Notes: generated by a model not told the origin, from the letters alone. Numbered from the stretch's first letter, positions 8,822 through 18,859 are shown. The stretch is DNA of 64,000 nucleotides from Clostridia bacterium (GCA_017621885.1 JAGASD010000040.1:1-64000); one strand, 5' to 3'. Made by a program: numbers and translations.

Positions 8822-10348
8822 TTGGCAAAGGAAAAAAAGCAAAAAGAAATTAATAATCATCCCAATAAAATAGGTGTAAAGGATGTTGCCGGCTATACTA
8901 TTGCAGAAGCCGCCAATATGTTTAACCTTACTTATATCACGAGCTTTCTCAAGGTTTTTATGACCGACGTTTTAAAAATCGCGCCTAAGCGCGTTGGTAT
9001 CATGTTTATTATCACAAGACTCTGGGACGTTGTTAACGACCCCCTGTGGGGTGTTGTTGTAGCAAAGAGAAAACCCGGTAAGGACGGTAAATTCCTTCAA
9101 TATTTAAGGCTTGTTGCCGTACCTCTCGGTATTTCAACAATTATTTGCTTCTTACCTTATTCAGATCCGAACTCAATTTTCTATAATGCATACCTTGCAA
9201 ATAACCCGACACTTCTTTTTGCGGTTTGTATTTTTACTTACCTTATTTACTGCACAATGTATACAGCAATGAACATACCCTTCGGTTCACTTGCTTCCGT
9301 TATTACAGATGACCCTAAGGGCAGAACACTTCTTTCTACCTCACGTTCATTAGGCTCAGGTGTTGGCGGTGCAGTAGTTTCCCTTATTGCACCCTTCATT
9401 ATTTACGTAGGAACGGGCGTTATCGACCCCGTTACGGGAAAAGAGCAAGAGATTGCAGACGGCAACCGTATGTTTATTTACGCTCTTTTAATGGGTGTAA
9501 TGTCAATCGCATTCTACCTTATAGGTCACAGAAACCTTAAAGAACGTGTACCTGCAGTTGACGAAGAAAAGATTGATTTCAAGAAGACGTATCTTGGCCT
9601 TTTCGAATCCCGTCCGTTTGTAATGATTGCAATTTCAGGTGTTCTTATCAGCGGTCAGCTACAGTTCAACTCATTCAATGCCTATCTTTACAAAAACTAT
9701 TTCACCGAAACAAGTCTCGGTGTTTTAGGCACAGTCTGTACATACCTTCCTATGGCGGCGCTTATGCTGTTCACACCTAAATTGGCTGCTAAATTCGGTA
9801 AAAAAGAGCTTTGCGGAAATATGGCAATAATTTCTGCCGCTGCTTCAATTTTCCTTGCAGTAACAGCTAACAGCCCCGGATTCATTCATTGGATAAATCC
9901 TCAGCAGGGTATTTATCCTTGGTGGTTATTTATGCTCTGCCTTCTTCTTATCGGCTTCGGCTACACCTTTGTAAGTCTTACCTGCTGGGCAGTTGTTATG
10001 GACGTTATTGACTACCAGGAATGGAAAACCGGTATCAGAAACGAAAGCGCAGTTTATTCTGCATACACCTTCGGCAGACAGTTAGGTCAGGCTATTGCTG
10101 ATGCAGGCGGACTTTTCCTCTTGCAGTGGGCAAAGTATGACAGCGAAACAGCCGGTATGGGCTTTATCACCGCAAACGATACCAGTAACAAGATTATGTT
10201 TATCTGCACCATTATCCCCGCTATTGTTTACACAGGCGTATGGCTCATATTCAAGTTCGGCTATCCCCTCACAAAAGAAAAATTAGAACCCATTTACGCT
10301 GACCTTCAGGCAAAGCACGAAATGGAGCAAAAGGCAATCAGCAACTGA
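8822..10348 (+). CDS. GPH-family sugar:cation symporter
   Basis: Membrane transporter of the glycoside-pentoside-hexuronide:cation symporter branch of the MFS, about 12 helices in 508 residues. Typical features are the N-terminal amphipathic region, RLWDVVNDPLWG in the first loop, a GRTLLSTSR-like loop after helix 4, and DVIDYQEWKTG before the C-terminal helices. The cytoplasmic C-terminus is charged. The start is TTG, supported by a perfect AGGAGG (8808-8813) eight bases upstream. It may import the glycosides or sugars released by the GH2 enzyme encoded at 13949, but they are not co-transcribed. It follows the serine dehydratase gene closely and is ended by a terminator. Confidence 0.92.
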   Translation: MAKEKKQKEINNHPNKIGVKDVAGYTIAEAANMFNLTYITSFLKVFMTDVLKIAPKRVGIMFIITRLWDVVNDPLWGVVVAKRKPGKDGKFLQYLRLVAVPLGISTIICFLPYSDPNSIFYNAYLANNPTLLFAVCIFTYLIYCTMYTAMNIPFGSLASVITDDPKGRTLLSTSRSLGSGVGGAVVSLIAPFIIYVGTGVIDPVTGKEQEIADGNRMFIYALLMGVMSIAFYLIGHRNLKERVPAVDEEKIDFKKTYLGLFESRPFVMIAISGVLISGQLQFNSFNAYLYKNYFTETSLGVLGTVCTYLPMAALMLFTPKLAAKFGKKELCGNMAIISAAASIFLAVTANSPGFIHWINPQQGIYPWWLFMLCLLLIGFGYTFVSLTCWAVVMDVIDYQEWKTGIRNESAVYSAYTFGRQLGQAIADAGGLFLLQWAKYDSETAGMGFITANDTSNKIMFICTIIPAIVYTGVWLIFKFGYPLTKEKLEPIYADLQAKHEMEQKAISN

Positions 10349-10357
10349 TTTTATACT

Positions 10358-10391
10358 CCACTGCAATTTATTTTGCGGTGGTGTTTTTTAT
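10358..10391 (+). terminator. Terminator after the GPH transporter
   Basis: CCACTGCAA / TTGCGGTGG stem with one wobble pair and a 6-base loop, followed by a T run. Confidence 0.85.
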
Positions 10392-10413
10392 ACTTAAAAT
10401 GTTTTGTTTTTAC

Positions 10414-10442
10414 TTGTTTTAAACCTTTGTTTCTGCTATACT
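10414..10442 (+). promoter_or_regulatory. Promoter of the lipoprotein-nitroreductase-mnmG group
   Basis: TTGTTT (10414-10419), 17-base spacer, TATACT (10437-10442), 46 bases before the start at 10489. Confidence 0.65.
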
Positions 10443-10488
10443 GTGTTATGTATATTTATATGATATTTTTAATTTTGGAAGTGCAGAT

Positions 10489-11496
10489 ATGTTCAATAAC
10501 TCAAACACCGCAACGAAAAGAATAATACCATTTATTACAGCAATTTGTTGCGTATTTTCAGTATTCATTTTTTCATCCTGCGATATAAGCAAAAAACCCT
10601 CGGCGCTGACAATCAACGGCACTGAAATCAGCGATGACGTGCTTGCTTATTTTATTGATTGCGCAATCAATGATTTAGGCGAAAACGCAGTTTATGATGC
10701 TGTGTCCGAAAGAGCCTGCGCCCTTGCAGGAAAATATTATAAAACAAACTCTCTTGCTCACGGCTACGGACTCGCCCTTTCAACGGCACAAAAGGTTGCT
10801 GTTTCCGAAAAGGTTAACGCCTACTGGAACATTTATTCCGAATATTACTCAACAATAGGTATCACCAAAGAAACGCTCACAAAGGTTTTCAGCGCCGATG
10901 CTTACCGCGACCTGCTTTTAAATTATTATTACGGTGAGGGCGGTGTAAATGAAATCCCTCTTTCAAGAATTTACGCAAACTTCCGTACTAATTACATCGT
11001 TTTCCAGGCAATTACGGGATATTTTACACAAACAGATACCGCAGGCAACAACGTAAGAATCAGTCAGAATGAAATTGAAACACTTGTTTTAAAATTTCAG
11101 AATATGTCCCAGATGGTAAACTCAGGCGAGCAGACCATGGAGGAGGCTTGTCAGTATCTTTCCGAAAGCGGGTACCCAAGCTCCGTGCAGACGGTTATTC
11201 TCCACAAGGACGACACCTCGTATCCACCCGGATTCTTTGAAAAGGTTCAGACAATCGAAACGCATAAGGTTTCAATTATCGGCTCTAACGATTACATCTT
11301 CCTTGTTTTACGCGGTGAAATTGACTCGAACAGCTCATACTTTCTTGACAAGAAAACCGATATTATAAGAGAAATTGTAGGCACGGATATTGATAAGCTC
11401 ATTGAAGACGCTTATGAATTGAACTATAACCTTGATAACACAGCCGCAAGCAGTTATTATTCGGTAATCATACAGGAAAAAGGTGGTTTAAAATGA
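10489..11496 (+). CDS. PrsA/SurA-like lipoprotein
   Basis: The first 30 residues are a lipoprotein signal peptide ending in the lipobox FSSC (Cys31), so the mature protein should be anchored on the outer face of the membrane. The mature N-terminus (ALTINGTEISDDVLAYFID) resembles the start of SurA/PrsA-type foldases, in which an N-terminal helical chaperone part wraps a parvulin domain. I do not see a convincing parvulin domain in the middle, so it may be a chaperone-only member. The C-terminal helix (DIIREIVGTDIDKLIEDAYEL) also fits that fold. Its last four bases overlap the nitroreductase start. Confidence 0.7.
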   Translation: MFNNSNTATKRIIPFITAICCVFSVFIFSSCDISKKPSALTINGTEISDDVLAYFIDCAINDLGENAVYDAVSERACALAGKYYKTNSLAHGYGLALSTAQKVAVSEKVNAYWNIYSEYYSTIGITKETLTKVFSADAYRDLLLNYYYGEGGVNEIPLSRIYANFRTNYIVFQAITGYFTQTDTAGNNVRISQNEIETLVLKFQNMSQMVNSGEQTMEEACQYLSESGYPSSVQTVILHKDDTSYPPGFFEKVQTIETHKVSIIGSNDYIFLVLRGEIDSNSSYFLDKKTDIIREIVGTDIDKLIEDAYELNYNLDNTAASSYYSVIIQEKGGLK

Positions 11497-12032
11497 ACGC
11501 TGTAGTTGAAAATATTTTATCAAGACAAACCATAAGAGAATACACAAACGAACAAGTGCCCGGTGAATTGCTTGACGTTATCCTTCAATGTGCCGTCAGA
11601 GCACCCAGCGGAAGGAACACTCAGCCCTGCCACCTGAGAGTTTTACAGAATCGCGAAAAGCTTCAAGAAATGAACAGTGATTTCAAGGATATTGTGGGTT
11701 GGGATACACCTGCTTACACAGGCTGGGATATTCGTCCGGTTTACCACAATGCACCCACGTTTATTTTTATTTTTGCAAAAGACAAATCCGATATGGCAGC
11801 AGGTCTTATGGCTGAAAACATTGCCCTTGCTGCACACGCTTTGGGTCTCGGCTCTTGCATGATAGGCTCTTTGGGCGGTCTTTTTGACAACCCCGATGGT
11901 GCAAAAAAGTGGAAAAAGATTTTGGATATTCCCGAAGATTGGCATTTCCTTTTGGGAATGACTTTAGGATATCCCAACGAAAAACCGCCTTTTAAAGACA
12001 GAGAAGACGGACACATTAAATTTATTGATTAG
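11493..12032 (+). CDS. Nitroreductase family protein
   Basis: FMN-dependent oxidoreductase of the nitroreductase family (179 residues). RQTIREYTNEQVP followed by AVRAPSGRNTQPCHL is the conserved FMN-phosphate-binding start, and AHALGLGSCMIGSL plus LGMTLGYPNEKP are the typical C-terminal motifs. The natural substrate cannot be predicted; members reduce quinones, flavins or nitro compounds with NAD(P)H. Translation is probably coupled to the upstream lipoprotein gene through a 4-base overlap, and mnmG starts within 15 bases of its stop. Confidence 0.92.
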   Translation: MNAVVENILSRQTIREYTNEQVPGELLDVILQCAVRAPSGRNTQPCHLRVLQNREKLQEMNSDFKDIVGWDTPAYTGWDIRPVYHNAPTFIFIFAKDKSDMAAGLMAENIALAAHALGLGSCMIGSLGGLFDNPDGAKKWKKILDIPEDWHFLLGMTLGYPNEKPPFKDREDGHIKFID

Positions 12033-12046
12033 AAGTGACAATTAAT

Positions 12047-13915
12047 ATGAATTATTTTGCAGGTAATTACGACGTTGCCGTTATCGGTGCCGGTCACGCA
12101 GGCATTGAAGCTGCTTTAGCCAGCGCAAGGCTCGGGGCTTCAACAGTTGTTTTCACAGTTAACCTTGACTGGATCGGCAATATGGCGTGTAATCCCTCCA
12201 TCGGCGGCACGTCAAAGGGTCACCTTGTTCGTGAAATAGACGCGTTGGGTGGCGAAATGGGTAAAGCGGCAGACAAAACGCTTATTCAAAGCCGTATTCT
12301 GAATTTAGGTAAGGGTCCCGCTGTGCATTCCTTACGCGCACAGATTGACAGAAGAGAATACACACAGTATATGAAGCACTGCCTTGAAATGCAGAAAAAC
12401 CTTGATATGAAGCAGGCGGAAATTGTTTCTTTAAGAAAGAACGATGATGGCTTGTGGGAATTTACAACAAAGCTCGAGGCGACCTATACCGCAACCTGCG
12501 TTATTATTGCAACAGGTACCTTTCTTAAAGGCAAGGTTTTTGTGGGTGACGTTTCTTATGACAGCGGACCCGACGGAATGTTCCCCTCCAACGAGCTTTC
12601 AGAGTCTCTTAGTGAGCTTTGTGTACCGTTAAGAAGATTTAAAACCGGAACGCCCCCGAGAGTAAACAAACGAAGCGTGGATTACACAGGTCTTGAAGAG
12701 CAGGTTGGTGATGAGGAAATAACTCCGTTTTCTTTTGAAACCCCGGAGGGTGTTCTTGAAAACAAGGCTATATGCCACATTACGTACACTAACGCAGACA
12801 CAAAGCAGGTTATTCTTGACAACCTTCACCGCTCTCCTCTTTATTCCAAGAAGATTGAAGGTGTGGGGCCCCGTTACTGCCCCAGCATTGAAGATAAAAT
12901 TGTGCGATTTGCAGAAAAAGGCAGACATCAGGTTTTCATTGAGCCTTGCGGACTTGACACGGAGGAGCTTTATTTACAAGGCCTTTCATCATCACTCCCT
13001 GAGGACGTTCAGCTGAAAATTCTTAAAAGCATAAAAGGTCTGGAAAACGTAAAGGTTATGCGTAACGCATACGCTATTGAATATGATTGCGTTGACCCCC
13101 TTTCACTTAAATCCACCCTTGAATTTGCAGATTTGCCCGGTCTTTACGGTGCGGGTCAGTTCAATGGCTCTTCAGGTTATGAGGAAGCCGCCGCCCAGGG
13201 TCTTATTGCAGGTATAAATGCAGCAAGAAAGGTTCAGGGAAAAGAACCCTTCACCCTTGACAGAAGCACGTCATACATAGGCACACTTATTGATGATCTT
13301 GTTACAAAGGGCTGCAAGGACCCTTACAGAATGATGACCTCTAGAAGCGAATACAGACTGATTCTCAGAGAGGATAACGCAGATTTAAGACTTACCGAAA
13401 AGGGCTATGAATTGGGTCTTATAAATGAAGAAAGATACCAAAAGCTTCAGGAAAAAATAAGACTTATTGAAGAGGAAACCGCAAGAGTAAACAAAATCAC
13501 AATCCCTCCCTCAGCTGAGCTTTCAAGGGTATTGGAGGCCGCAGGTACGGCACCAACGGTTACGGGGTGCAGACTTTCAGAGCTCCTTAAACGGCCTCAG
13601 CTTTCATACAAGCTCCTTACCCCCTTTGACAAAAAGCGGCCCGATTTACCCCGCGAGGTCTTTGAGCAGGTTGAAATCAACCTTAAATACGCAGGCTATA
13701 TCAAACGTCAGTTAGCTCAGGTTGAAGAGCAAAAAAGACTTGAGGTTAAAAAAATACCCCAAGACATAGATTATGATAAAATTACAAATCTGCGCCTTGA
13801 AGCTATTGAGAAGCTGAAAAAAATACGTCCTGAAACAATCGGTCAGGCATCAAGAATAAGCGGTGTTTCACCTGCGGACATTGCAGTTCTTCTTATATAT
13901 TTAAGGTCAAAATAA
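12047..13915 (+). CDS. mnmG: tRNA uridine-5-carboxymethylaminomethyl modification enzyme MnmG
   Basis: FAD-dependent partner of MnmE in wobble uridine modification (GidA). The dinucleotide-binding motif VIGAGHAGIEAA is at the N-terminus, followed by ACNPSIGGTSKGHLVREIDALGG in pieces typical of the family, PPRVNKRSVDY, the GQFNGSSGYEEAAAQG FAD motif, and the C-terminal MnmE/tRNA-binding helical domain. I chose ATG 12047 because the family starts just before this glycine-rich strand; a GTG at 12035 in frame is the alternative and neither has a strong ribosome site. It is about 10 kb from mnmE and on the other strand. No rsmG follows; a GH2 gene comes next. Confidence 0.96.
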   Translation: MNYFAGNYDVAVIGAGHAGIEAALASARLGASTVVFTVNLDWIGNMACNPSIGGTSKGHLVREIDALGGEMGKAADKTLIQSRILNLGKGPAVHSLRAQIDRREYTQYMKHCLEMQKNLDMKQAEIVSLRKNDDGLWEFTTKLEATYTATCVIIATGTFLKGKVFVGDVSYDSGPDGMFPSNELSESLSELCVPLRRFKTGTPPRVNKRSVDYTGLEEQVGDEEITPFSFETPEGVLENKAICHITYTNADTKQVILDNLHRSPLYSKKIEGVGPRYCPSIEDKIVRFAEKGRHQVFIEPCGLDTEELYLQGLSSSLPEDVQLKILKSIKGLENVKVMRNAYAIEYDCVDPLSLKSTLEFADLPGLYGAGQFNGSSGYEEAAAQGLIAGINAARKVQGKEPFTLDRSTSYIGTLIDDLVTKGCKDPYRMMTSRSEYRLILREDNADLRLTEKGYELGLINEERYQKLQEKIRLIEEETARVNKITIPPSAELSRVLEAAGTAPTVTGCRLSELLKRPQLSYKLLTPFDKKRPDLPREVFEQVEINLKYAGYIKRQLAQVEEQKRLEVKKIPQDIDYDKITNLRLEAIEKLKKIRPETIGQASRISGVSPADIAVLLIYLRSK

Positions 13916-13948
13916 TTAACACTAATCAACCCGAAAGGAATGTTTTTT

Positions 13949-15673
13949 ATGATACCAAGAAATGAGCACCCGAATCCCGGATTCTACCGCGAAAATTACC
14001 GTATTCTTAACGGCGAATGGGATTTTGATTTCGATTTCGGCAATTCAGGCGAAGAGCAGAAATGGAACAAAAATGAGCACAAGCTTTCAAAAAAGATTAT
14101 TGTGCCCTTCTGCCCCGAAAGTGAGCTTTCAGGCATAGGCTACAAGGATTTTATACCTGCAGTATGGTACAAAAAGACTGTCAACATTACAAAGGAACAG
14201 TTAGAGGGCAAGGCATTTATTGTTTTCGGTGCCGTTGACTTCCACTCAAGAGTTTTTGTAAACGGTGAGTTTGCAGGTGAGCATTTCGGCGGTTACACCT
14301 CCTTCAGAATTGATGCAACACCCTTCCTTACAGAAGGAGAAAACACAATCGCTCTTTACGCGCAGGATGACACACGTTCACCCTTACAGGCACGCGGTAA
14401 ACAAAGTGAGCTTCTTTATTCACACGACTGCGACTACACAAGAACAACCGGTATCTGGCAGACTGTTTATATGGAATTCTGCCCCGTAAACTACATTAAA
14501 AGCTTCAGAGTTTATCCCAACATTGACACAGCAACAGTTACAATCTCTGCTGAAATCGTTGGTGACGGCGAATTTTCCGCTACTGCTTACTGGGATGAAA
14601 AAGAGGTTGGCAAAATTTCAACTCCCACCACAGGTCAGACGGTTACGGTTACACTCCCCCTTTCCGAAAAGCATCTGTGGGAGGTTGGCAAGGGCGGTCT
14701 TTACAGCCTTCAGCTCAACTTTGGCGATGATAAGGTTACAAGCTACTTCGGTCTTCGTGAGGTTAAGCTCACACCCGACAAGGGTATTACAATCAACGGC
14801 AAGGCTGTTTTCCAAAGACTTATTCTTGACCAGGGCTTCTATCCCGACGGAATTTACACAGCACCCTCAAAGGAAGCTCTTAAAAATGATATAATTCTTT
14901 CAATGAGGGCAGGCTTCAACGGTGCAAGACTTCATCAGAAGATTTTTGAACCCCTTTTCTTACACTATTGTGACGAGTTAGGTTACATTGTATGGGGTGA
15001 GCACGGCAACTGGGGTGCTGATCATTCAAACTTTGAATCGCTCCGCTACTACCTCCTAGAAATTGAAGAAGAAGTGGAAAGAGATTTCAATCATCCCTCT
15101 TTAATCGGCTGGTGCCCTTACAATGAAACCTGGGATGTAAACGGCAGAAAGCAGGATGATGACATTATCCGCATTGTTTACCGCACAATTAAAAATCTTG
15201 ACAAAACACGTCCTTGCATTGACACAAGCGGTAACTACCATGTTGAAACAGATATTTTTGATGTTCACGATTATGAGCAGAATTACAAGCTTTTCAAGGA
15301 GCATTATGATATGCTCGTAACCGACAACATTTTATTCGACAACCACAAGCACCGCCAGACCCCCAACGGCGAGCCTGTATTTATGAGTGAATACGGCGGC
15401 ATAAGAGTTGAACTGAAAAATGTTGAAGAAAACGACAGAGAAAAGGCCTGGGGCTACGGCATTGCCGCCACATCACTTGAAGAATTCTACGAGAGATACG
15501 ACGGACTTACCACCGCACTTATTGATAATCCTAAAATGATTGGCTTCTGCTACACCCAGCTTACTGACGTTGAGCAAGAGCTTAACGGTATTTACCGCTA
15601 CGACAGAAGCGAAAAATTCGATTCCGAAATTCTTTACAAAATCAACACAAAGAAAGCGGCAATTGAAGAATAA
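13949..15673 (+). CDS. Glycoside hydrolase family 2 protein
   Basis: GH2 glycosidase, probably intracellular because no signal peptide is seen. The order is a jelly-roll sugar-binding domain (WYKKTVNI, GAVDFHSRVFVNG), an immunoglobulin-like domain and a TIM barrel. The acid/base glutamate is in PYNETWD (about residue 393) and the nucleophile in MSEYGG (about 481). At 574 residues it is shorter than LacZ and close to beta-glucuronidase/beta-galactosidase short forms; the natural linkage cannot be told. ATG 13949 is preferred over ATG 13940 because GAAAGGA then lies at normal spacing. A strong terminator follows. Confidence 0.93.
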   Translation: MIPRNEHPNPGFYRENYRILNGEWDFDFDFGNSGEEQKWNKNEHKLSKKIIVPFCPESELSGIGYKDFIPAVWYKKTVNITKEQLEGKAFIVFGAVDFHSRVFVNGEFAGEHFGGYTSFRIDATPFLTEGENTIALYAQDDTRSPLQARGKQSELLYSHDCDYTRTTGIWQTVYMEFCPVNYIKSFRVYPNIDTATVTISAEIVGDGEFSATAYWDEKEVGKISTPTTGQTVTVTLPLSEKHLWEVGKGGLYSLQLNFGDDKVTSYFGLREVKLTPDKGITINGKAVFQRLILDQGFYPDGIYTAPSKEALKNDIILSMRAGFNGARLHQKIFEPLFLHYCDELGYIVWGEHGNWGADHSNFESLRYYLLEIEEEVERDFNHPSLIGWCPYNETWDVNGRKQDDDIIRIVYRTIKNLDKTRPCIDTSGNYHVETDIFDVHDYEQNYKLFKEHYDMLVTDNILFDNHKHRQTPNGEPVFMSEYGGIRVELKNVEENDREKAWGYGIAATSLEEFYERYDGLTTALIDNPKMIGFCYTQLTDVEQELNGIYRYDRSEKFDSEILYKINTKKAAIEE

Positions 15674-15675
15674 GT

Positions 15676-15706
15676 AAAAAAGGTGATGCGAAAGCATCGC
15701 CTTTTT
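15676..15706 (+). terminator. Terminator after the GH2 gene
   Basis: AAAAAGGTGATGC-GAAA-GCATCGCCTTTTT, a GNRA-loop hairpin with a T run. Confidence 0.9.
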
Positions 15707-16500
15707 AAATGCAAAATGCAAAATTCAAAATTCAAAATTTCGGGGCGCAAAGCGCCGATTATAATTAAATTGCAAGTGGCAAGGTTCGGAACGCTACGCG
15801 TTGATTGTAATGCGAAATTAAGGAGCCGGTTGTCAGGTGCCAGGATACAGTTTCAGTGGTGCGAAGCCTATCCTCCTTGCGAGCTTCAGCTCGGAGGGAG
15901 GGGGACCGCTCTTTGTCAAGTTTTTTGAAAGAAAATAGTATCAAGCGAGGCAACAACTTAAAGGAATAATACAGTTAGTCGGAGTGGTGGAAGGTACCAT
16001 CGTTTCGCTTGCGAAACATATCTAATTTTTGTCTAACAAAAATATATCGAGTGCAACGCACATATCGAACACTTTAGCGTATATCGATGGATAATTCTGC
16101 GACCTGGGCAAGACACAGCCCCTACGATAGGGTGTTGTTCTAACTGACAGAAGACAAACAACAACCAGAACTACCCACCACCGCTCCGCGGTCAACCTCT
16201 TGTGGTACCCAAAATTGTTTGCTCGTTATTCACTTCGCACAATTTTGACCACTGCGCCAACTCACACTCCCTGCATCGCCCACAGGGCGCGGTCGTGTTC
16301 CTTTCCCTCCCTATTTGCCAAAGCAAACAGGGATGATAAAGCTTCGCACAACTTCAACTCAATTGTGCGGTACGCATGGATGCGTACCCTACGGTAGTTA
16401 GCTTTCTACGCAAGTAAAAAATGGCGGTGAATTCCGAAGAAAACACCGCTAAGAGGGTTGCATTCAACCAAAAAAACATTTTCGTAACTACAAAAATACA
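15707..16500. repeat. Long intergenic region of dispersed repeats
   Basis: Nearly 800 bases without a supportable gene. It opens with ATGCAAAATTCAAAATT units and a GGGGCGCAAAGCGCC palindrome. Positions 15861-16018 are the inverted copy of the 5095-5248 cassette, with 47 identical bases at 15861-15907 and GGTGGAAGGTACC near 15986. Positions 16020-16430 hold short palindromic pieces (CGCTTGCGAAAC, GTACGCATGGATGCGTACCC) and no coding pattern; the short open frames there show no ribosome sites or recognisable protein. Confidence 0.75.
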
Positions 16501-16533
16501 ACACCTGACACTCAAAAAATGACTGTCAGGTGT
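16501..16533 (-). terminator. Terminator of the acyltransferase-like gene
   Basis: ACACCTGACA / TGTCAGGTGT stem just 3' of the minus-strand gene ending at 16543, with T-rich sequence on either side, so it may act in both directions. Confidence 0.7.
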
Positions 16534-16542
16534 GTTCAATTT

Positions 16543-17463
16543 TTATCTTACTATTTTTTCGCCGTCAAATACGATAATACCGTGACCGTGACCTGTTTTA
16601 CCGCCGCTTAAAACGTGCTTTTTAAATGCACGGCGCATTGATGTGTCTTCGGGCCATTTTTTAGGTGATTTGAAGCCGTATTTGTCAAAAATACGCCAAG
16701 CATCATCAAATTCATCCTTAGGCTCGCTTGAAACAATTTCAAAGTCATTAATAAATTTAATTGTGTTTGAGTTTTCGGGAAGGAAATTTTTATATTCTTC
16801 AAAAATGAGCCAGGAGCCGCACTCAAAAATCATAAGTCCGTCCTCACGGCGATATTCCGGGAAGAATTCATAAGCCTTTTTAAAGGAATCAAGGCGAACC
16901 TCGTCGGTAAGGGGAACACCTGATGAAGGAATGTGGAAGCCGAGTGTTTTATCCCCCTTTTTGATTGTTATACCTGCGGAGGATGTGAAATCATCACCGC
17001 CGTATGTAGACATATCAAACTGATATCTGCCTAAGCAGTAACGAGTCAACGCAAAGAAACCTGTGTTCCAGGATGCAACGAACGTACCGTGAACCTCTTT
17101 GCATTTAACACATTCATCATACTTATATTTCAAGTCCATAATCGTGTTATTGAAAAGCTCGTCGCTGAGTCCTCTTTCTTTATAGAGATCGTGCATAACC
17201 TCTGCGGCACGAAGAAGAAAAACAAAATCCAAGGTATATTCTTTAATGCCGTAAATGATTGAAAGAGGTTTTAATTTATCAAAGCAAGTACCGAAATCGC
17301 GTGCTTCGGGGAAAAGGAACTCGTTAAAAACCGCCTCAAATTTTTTGTTAAGACTTTTTACATTGTCAATTTTAGTTGCAGTTTTCTCAAAAACCTCAAC
17401 CGCCTCCTCGGGAAGACCGAGAATTTTTTCAACCTCTTTAAAATGCTCGTTAAGTATTACCAT
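16543..17463 (-). CDS. Acyltransferase-domain protein (GNAT-like, two-domain family)
   Basis: Soluble 306-residue protein. It resembles a Firmicutes family annotated as acyltransferase-domain proteins, with an N-terminal helical domain and a C-terminal GNAT-like domain. The stretch GITIKKGDKTLGFHIPSSG and the following LTDEVRLDSFKKAYEFFPEY are what I recognise; the C-terminal acidic FECGSWLIF and a basic KKHVLSGGKTGHGHG complete it. The donor and acceptor are unknown. The start was moved to the ATG at complement 17463 because AGGGAG lies eight bases before it; the longer frame begins nine codons earlier. It follows the UPF0210 gene within 30 bases and may share its transcript. Confidence 0.65.
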   Translation of the reverse strand: MVILNEHFKEVEKILGLPEEAVEVFEKTATKIDNVKSLNKKFEAVFNEFLFPEARDFGTCFDKLKPLSIIYGIKEYTLDFVFLLRAAEVMHDLYKERGLSDELFNNTIMDLKYKYDECVKCKEVHGTFVASWNTGFFALTRYCLGRYQFDMSTYGGDDFTSSAGITIKKGDKTLGFHIPSSGVPLTDEVRLDSFKKAYEFFPEYRREDGLMIFECGSWLIFEEYKNFLPENSNTIKFINDFEIVSSEPKDEFDDAWRIFDKYGFKSPKKWPEDTSMRRAFKKHVLSGGKTGHGHGIIVFDGEKIVR

Positions 17464-17492
17464 ATTCAACTCTCCCTTAAAGTGTATCAACT

Positions 17493-18851
17493 TTAGTTTC
17501 TTAAGCTATGAAGCGGTGCAGGAATTCTGCCGCCTCTGTTTACAAAATCAACACTACCCTCATTGTGAACGGGCATAACGGGTGCAGTACCCAAAAGGCC
17601 TCCCATCTCTATTGAATCACCAACGGTTTTACCGGGTGCGGGTATAATTCTTACTGCTGTCGTTTTGTTATTCACCATACCGATTGCAGCTTCATCGGCA
17701 ATAATTGCTGAAATTGTTTCTGCACTTGTGTCACCGGGCACGGCAATCATATCAAGACCAACCGAGCAAACGCAGGTCATTGCTTCAAGCTTATCAAGAG
17801 TAAGCACACCCTTTTCTGCGGCGGCAATCATACCCTCATCTTCCGAAACCGGAATAAACGCACCGGAAAGACCGCCAACGCTTGAAGAAGCCATAACACC
17901 GCCCTTTTTAACAGCATCGTTAAGCATTGCAAGTGCCGCTGTTGTGCCGTGAGTACCGCAAACGTCAACACCGATTTCTTCAAGAATACGCGCAACGGAG
18001 TCACCGATTGCAGGTGTGGGCGCAAGGCTCAAATCCACAATACCGAACTCTGCTCCGAGTCTTTTTGAAGCCTCGCAAGCAATAAGCTGACCCATACGGG
18101 TAATTTTAAATGCGGTTTTTTTGATTGTTTCTGCCACAATATCAAAGGGCTGACCCTTGACACCTTTAAGCGCATTGTAAACAACACCGGGACCCGAGAC
18201 ACCTACGTTTATCGCACATTCCGGCTCACCTACACCGTGAAAAGCGCCTGCCATAAAGGGATTATCCTCAACGGCATTACAGAAAACAACAAGCTTTGCA
18301 CAGCCGAAGCCGTCCCTGTCCGCTGTACGCAACGCGGTATTTTTAATGGTCTGACCCATAAGCTTTACCGCATCCATATTTATTCCGGCCTTTGTTGAAC
18401 CAACGTTAACGGATGAACAAACAAAGTCTGTTGTTGCAAGAGCTTCGGGAATTGAATTTATAAGTCTGCGGTCACCTATGGTAAAGCCCTTCTGCACAAG
18501 AGCAGAAAAACCGCCGATAAAGTTAACACCGCAGGTCTTTGCCGCATCGTCCATAGCCTTTGCAAAAATTGTGTAATCCTCCGTTTCACAGCTTTCTGCC
18601 GCAATGGCAATGGGCGTTACGGAAATTCTTTTATTTATAATGGGAATGCCCATCTCACGCTCGATATCCTCACCTGTTTTCACAAGGTTTTCAGCGTATT
18701 TTGTTATTTTATCATACATCTTCGTTGCGCAGATTTTTGCATCGGGATGAGCACAGCTACGCAAGGAGATACCCATAGTAATTGTACGGATATCAAGATG
18801 CTGATTATCTATCATATTAAGTGTTTCAATAATTTCGTGCTGATTAAGCAT
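17493..18851 (-). CDS. UPF0210 (DUF711) family protein
   Basis: 452-residue cytoplasmic protein of the UPF0210/DUF711 family, whose fold is related to glycyl-radical (PFL-like) barrels but which lacks a glycyl-radical loop. Family signatures visible are [15 protein letters not shown] near the N-terminus, [29 protein letters not shown] and the C-terminal [13 protein letters not shown]. The biochemical role is not known. It is encoded directly after a small ACT-domain protein, the usual pairing for this family, which suggests that the ACT protein senses a ligand, perhaps an amino acid, for it. Confidence 0.92.
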   Translation of the reverse strand: MLNQHEIIETLNMIDNQHLDIRTITMGISLRSCAHPDAKICATKMYDKITKYAENLVKTGEDIEREMGIPIINKRISVTPIAIAAESCETEDYTIFAKAMDDAAKTCGVNFIGGFSALVQKGFTIGDRRLINSIPEALATTDFVCSSVNVGSTKAGINMDAVKLMGQTIKNTALRTADRDGFGCAKLVVFCNAVEDNPFMAGAFHGVGEPECAINVGVSGPGVVYNALKGVKGQPFDIVAETIKKTAFKITRMGQLIACEASKRLGAEFGIVDLSLAPTPAIGDSVARILEEIGVDVCGTHGTTAALAMLNDAVKKGGVMASSSVGGLSGAFIPVSEDEGMIAAAEKGVLTLDKLEAMTCVCSVGLDMIAVPGDTSAETISAIIADEAAIGMVNNKTTAVRIIPAPGKTVGDSIEMGGLLGTAPVMPVHNEGSVDFVNRGGRIPAPLHSLRN

Positions 18852-18859
18852 ATTCCACC

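Noticed and set aside
15683-16397. Short open frames in the repeat-rich gap (for example 15683-15928 and 16200-16397)
   Set aside because: They are made of dispersed repeats and palindromes, without ribosome sites, and their translations look like none of the known families.
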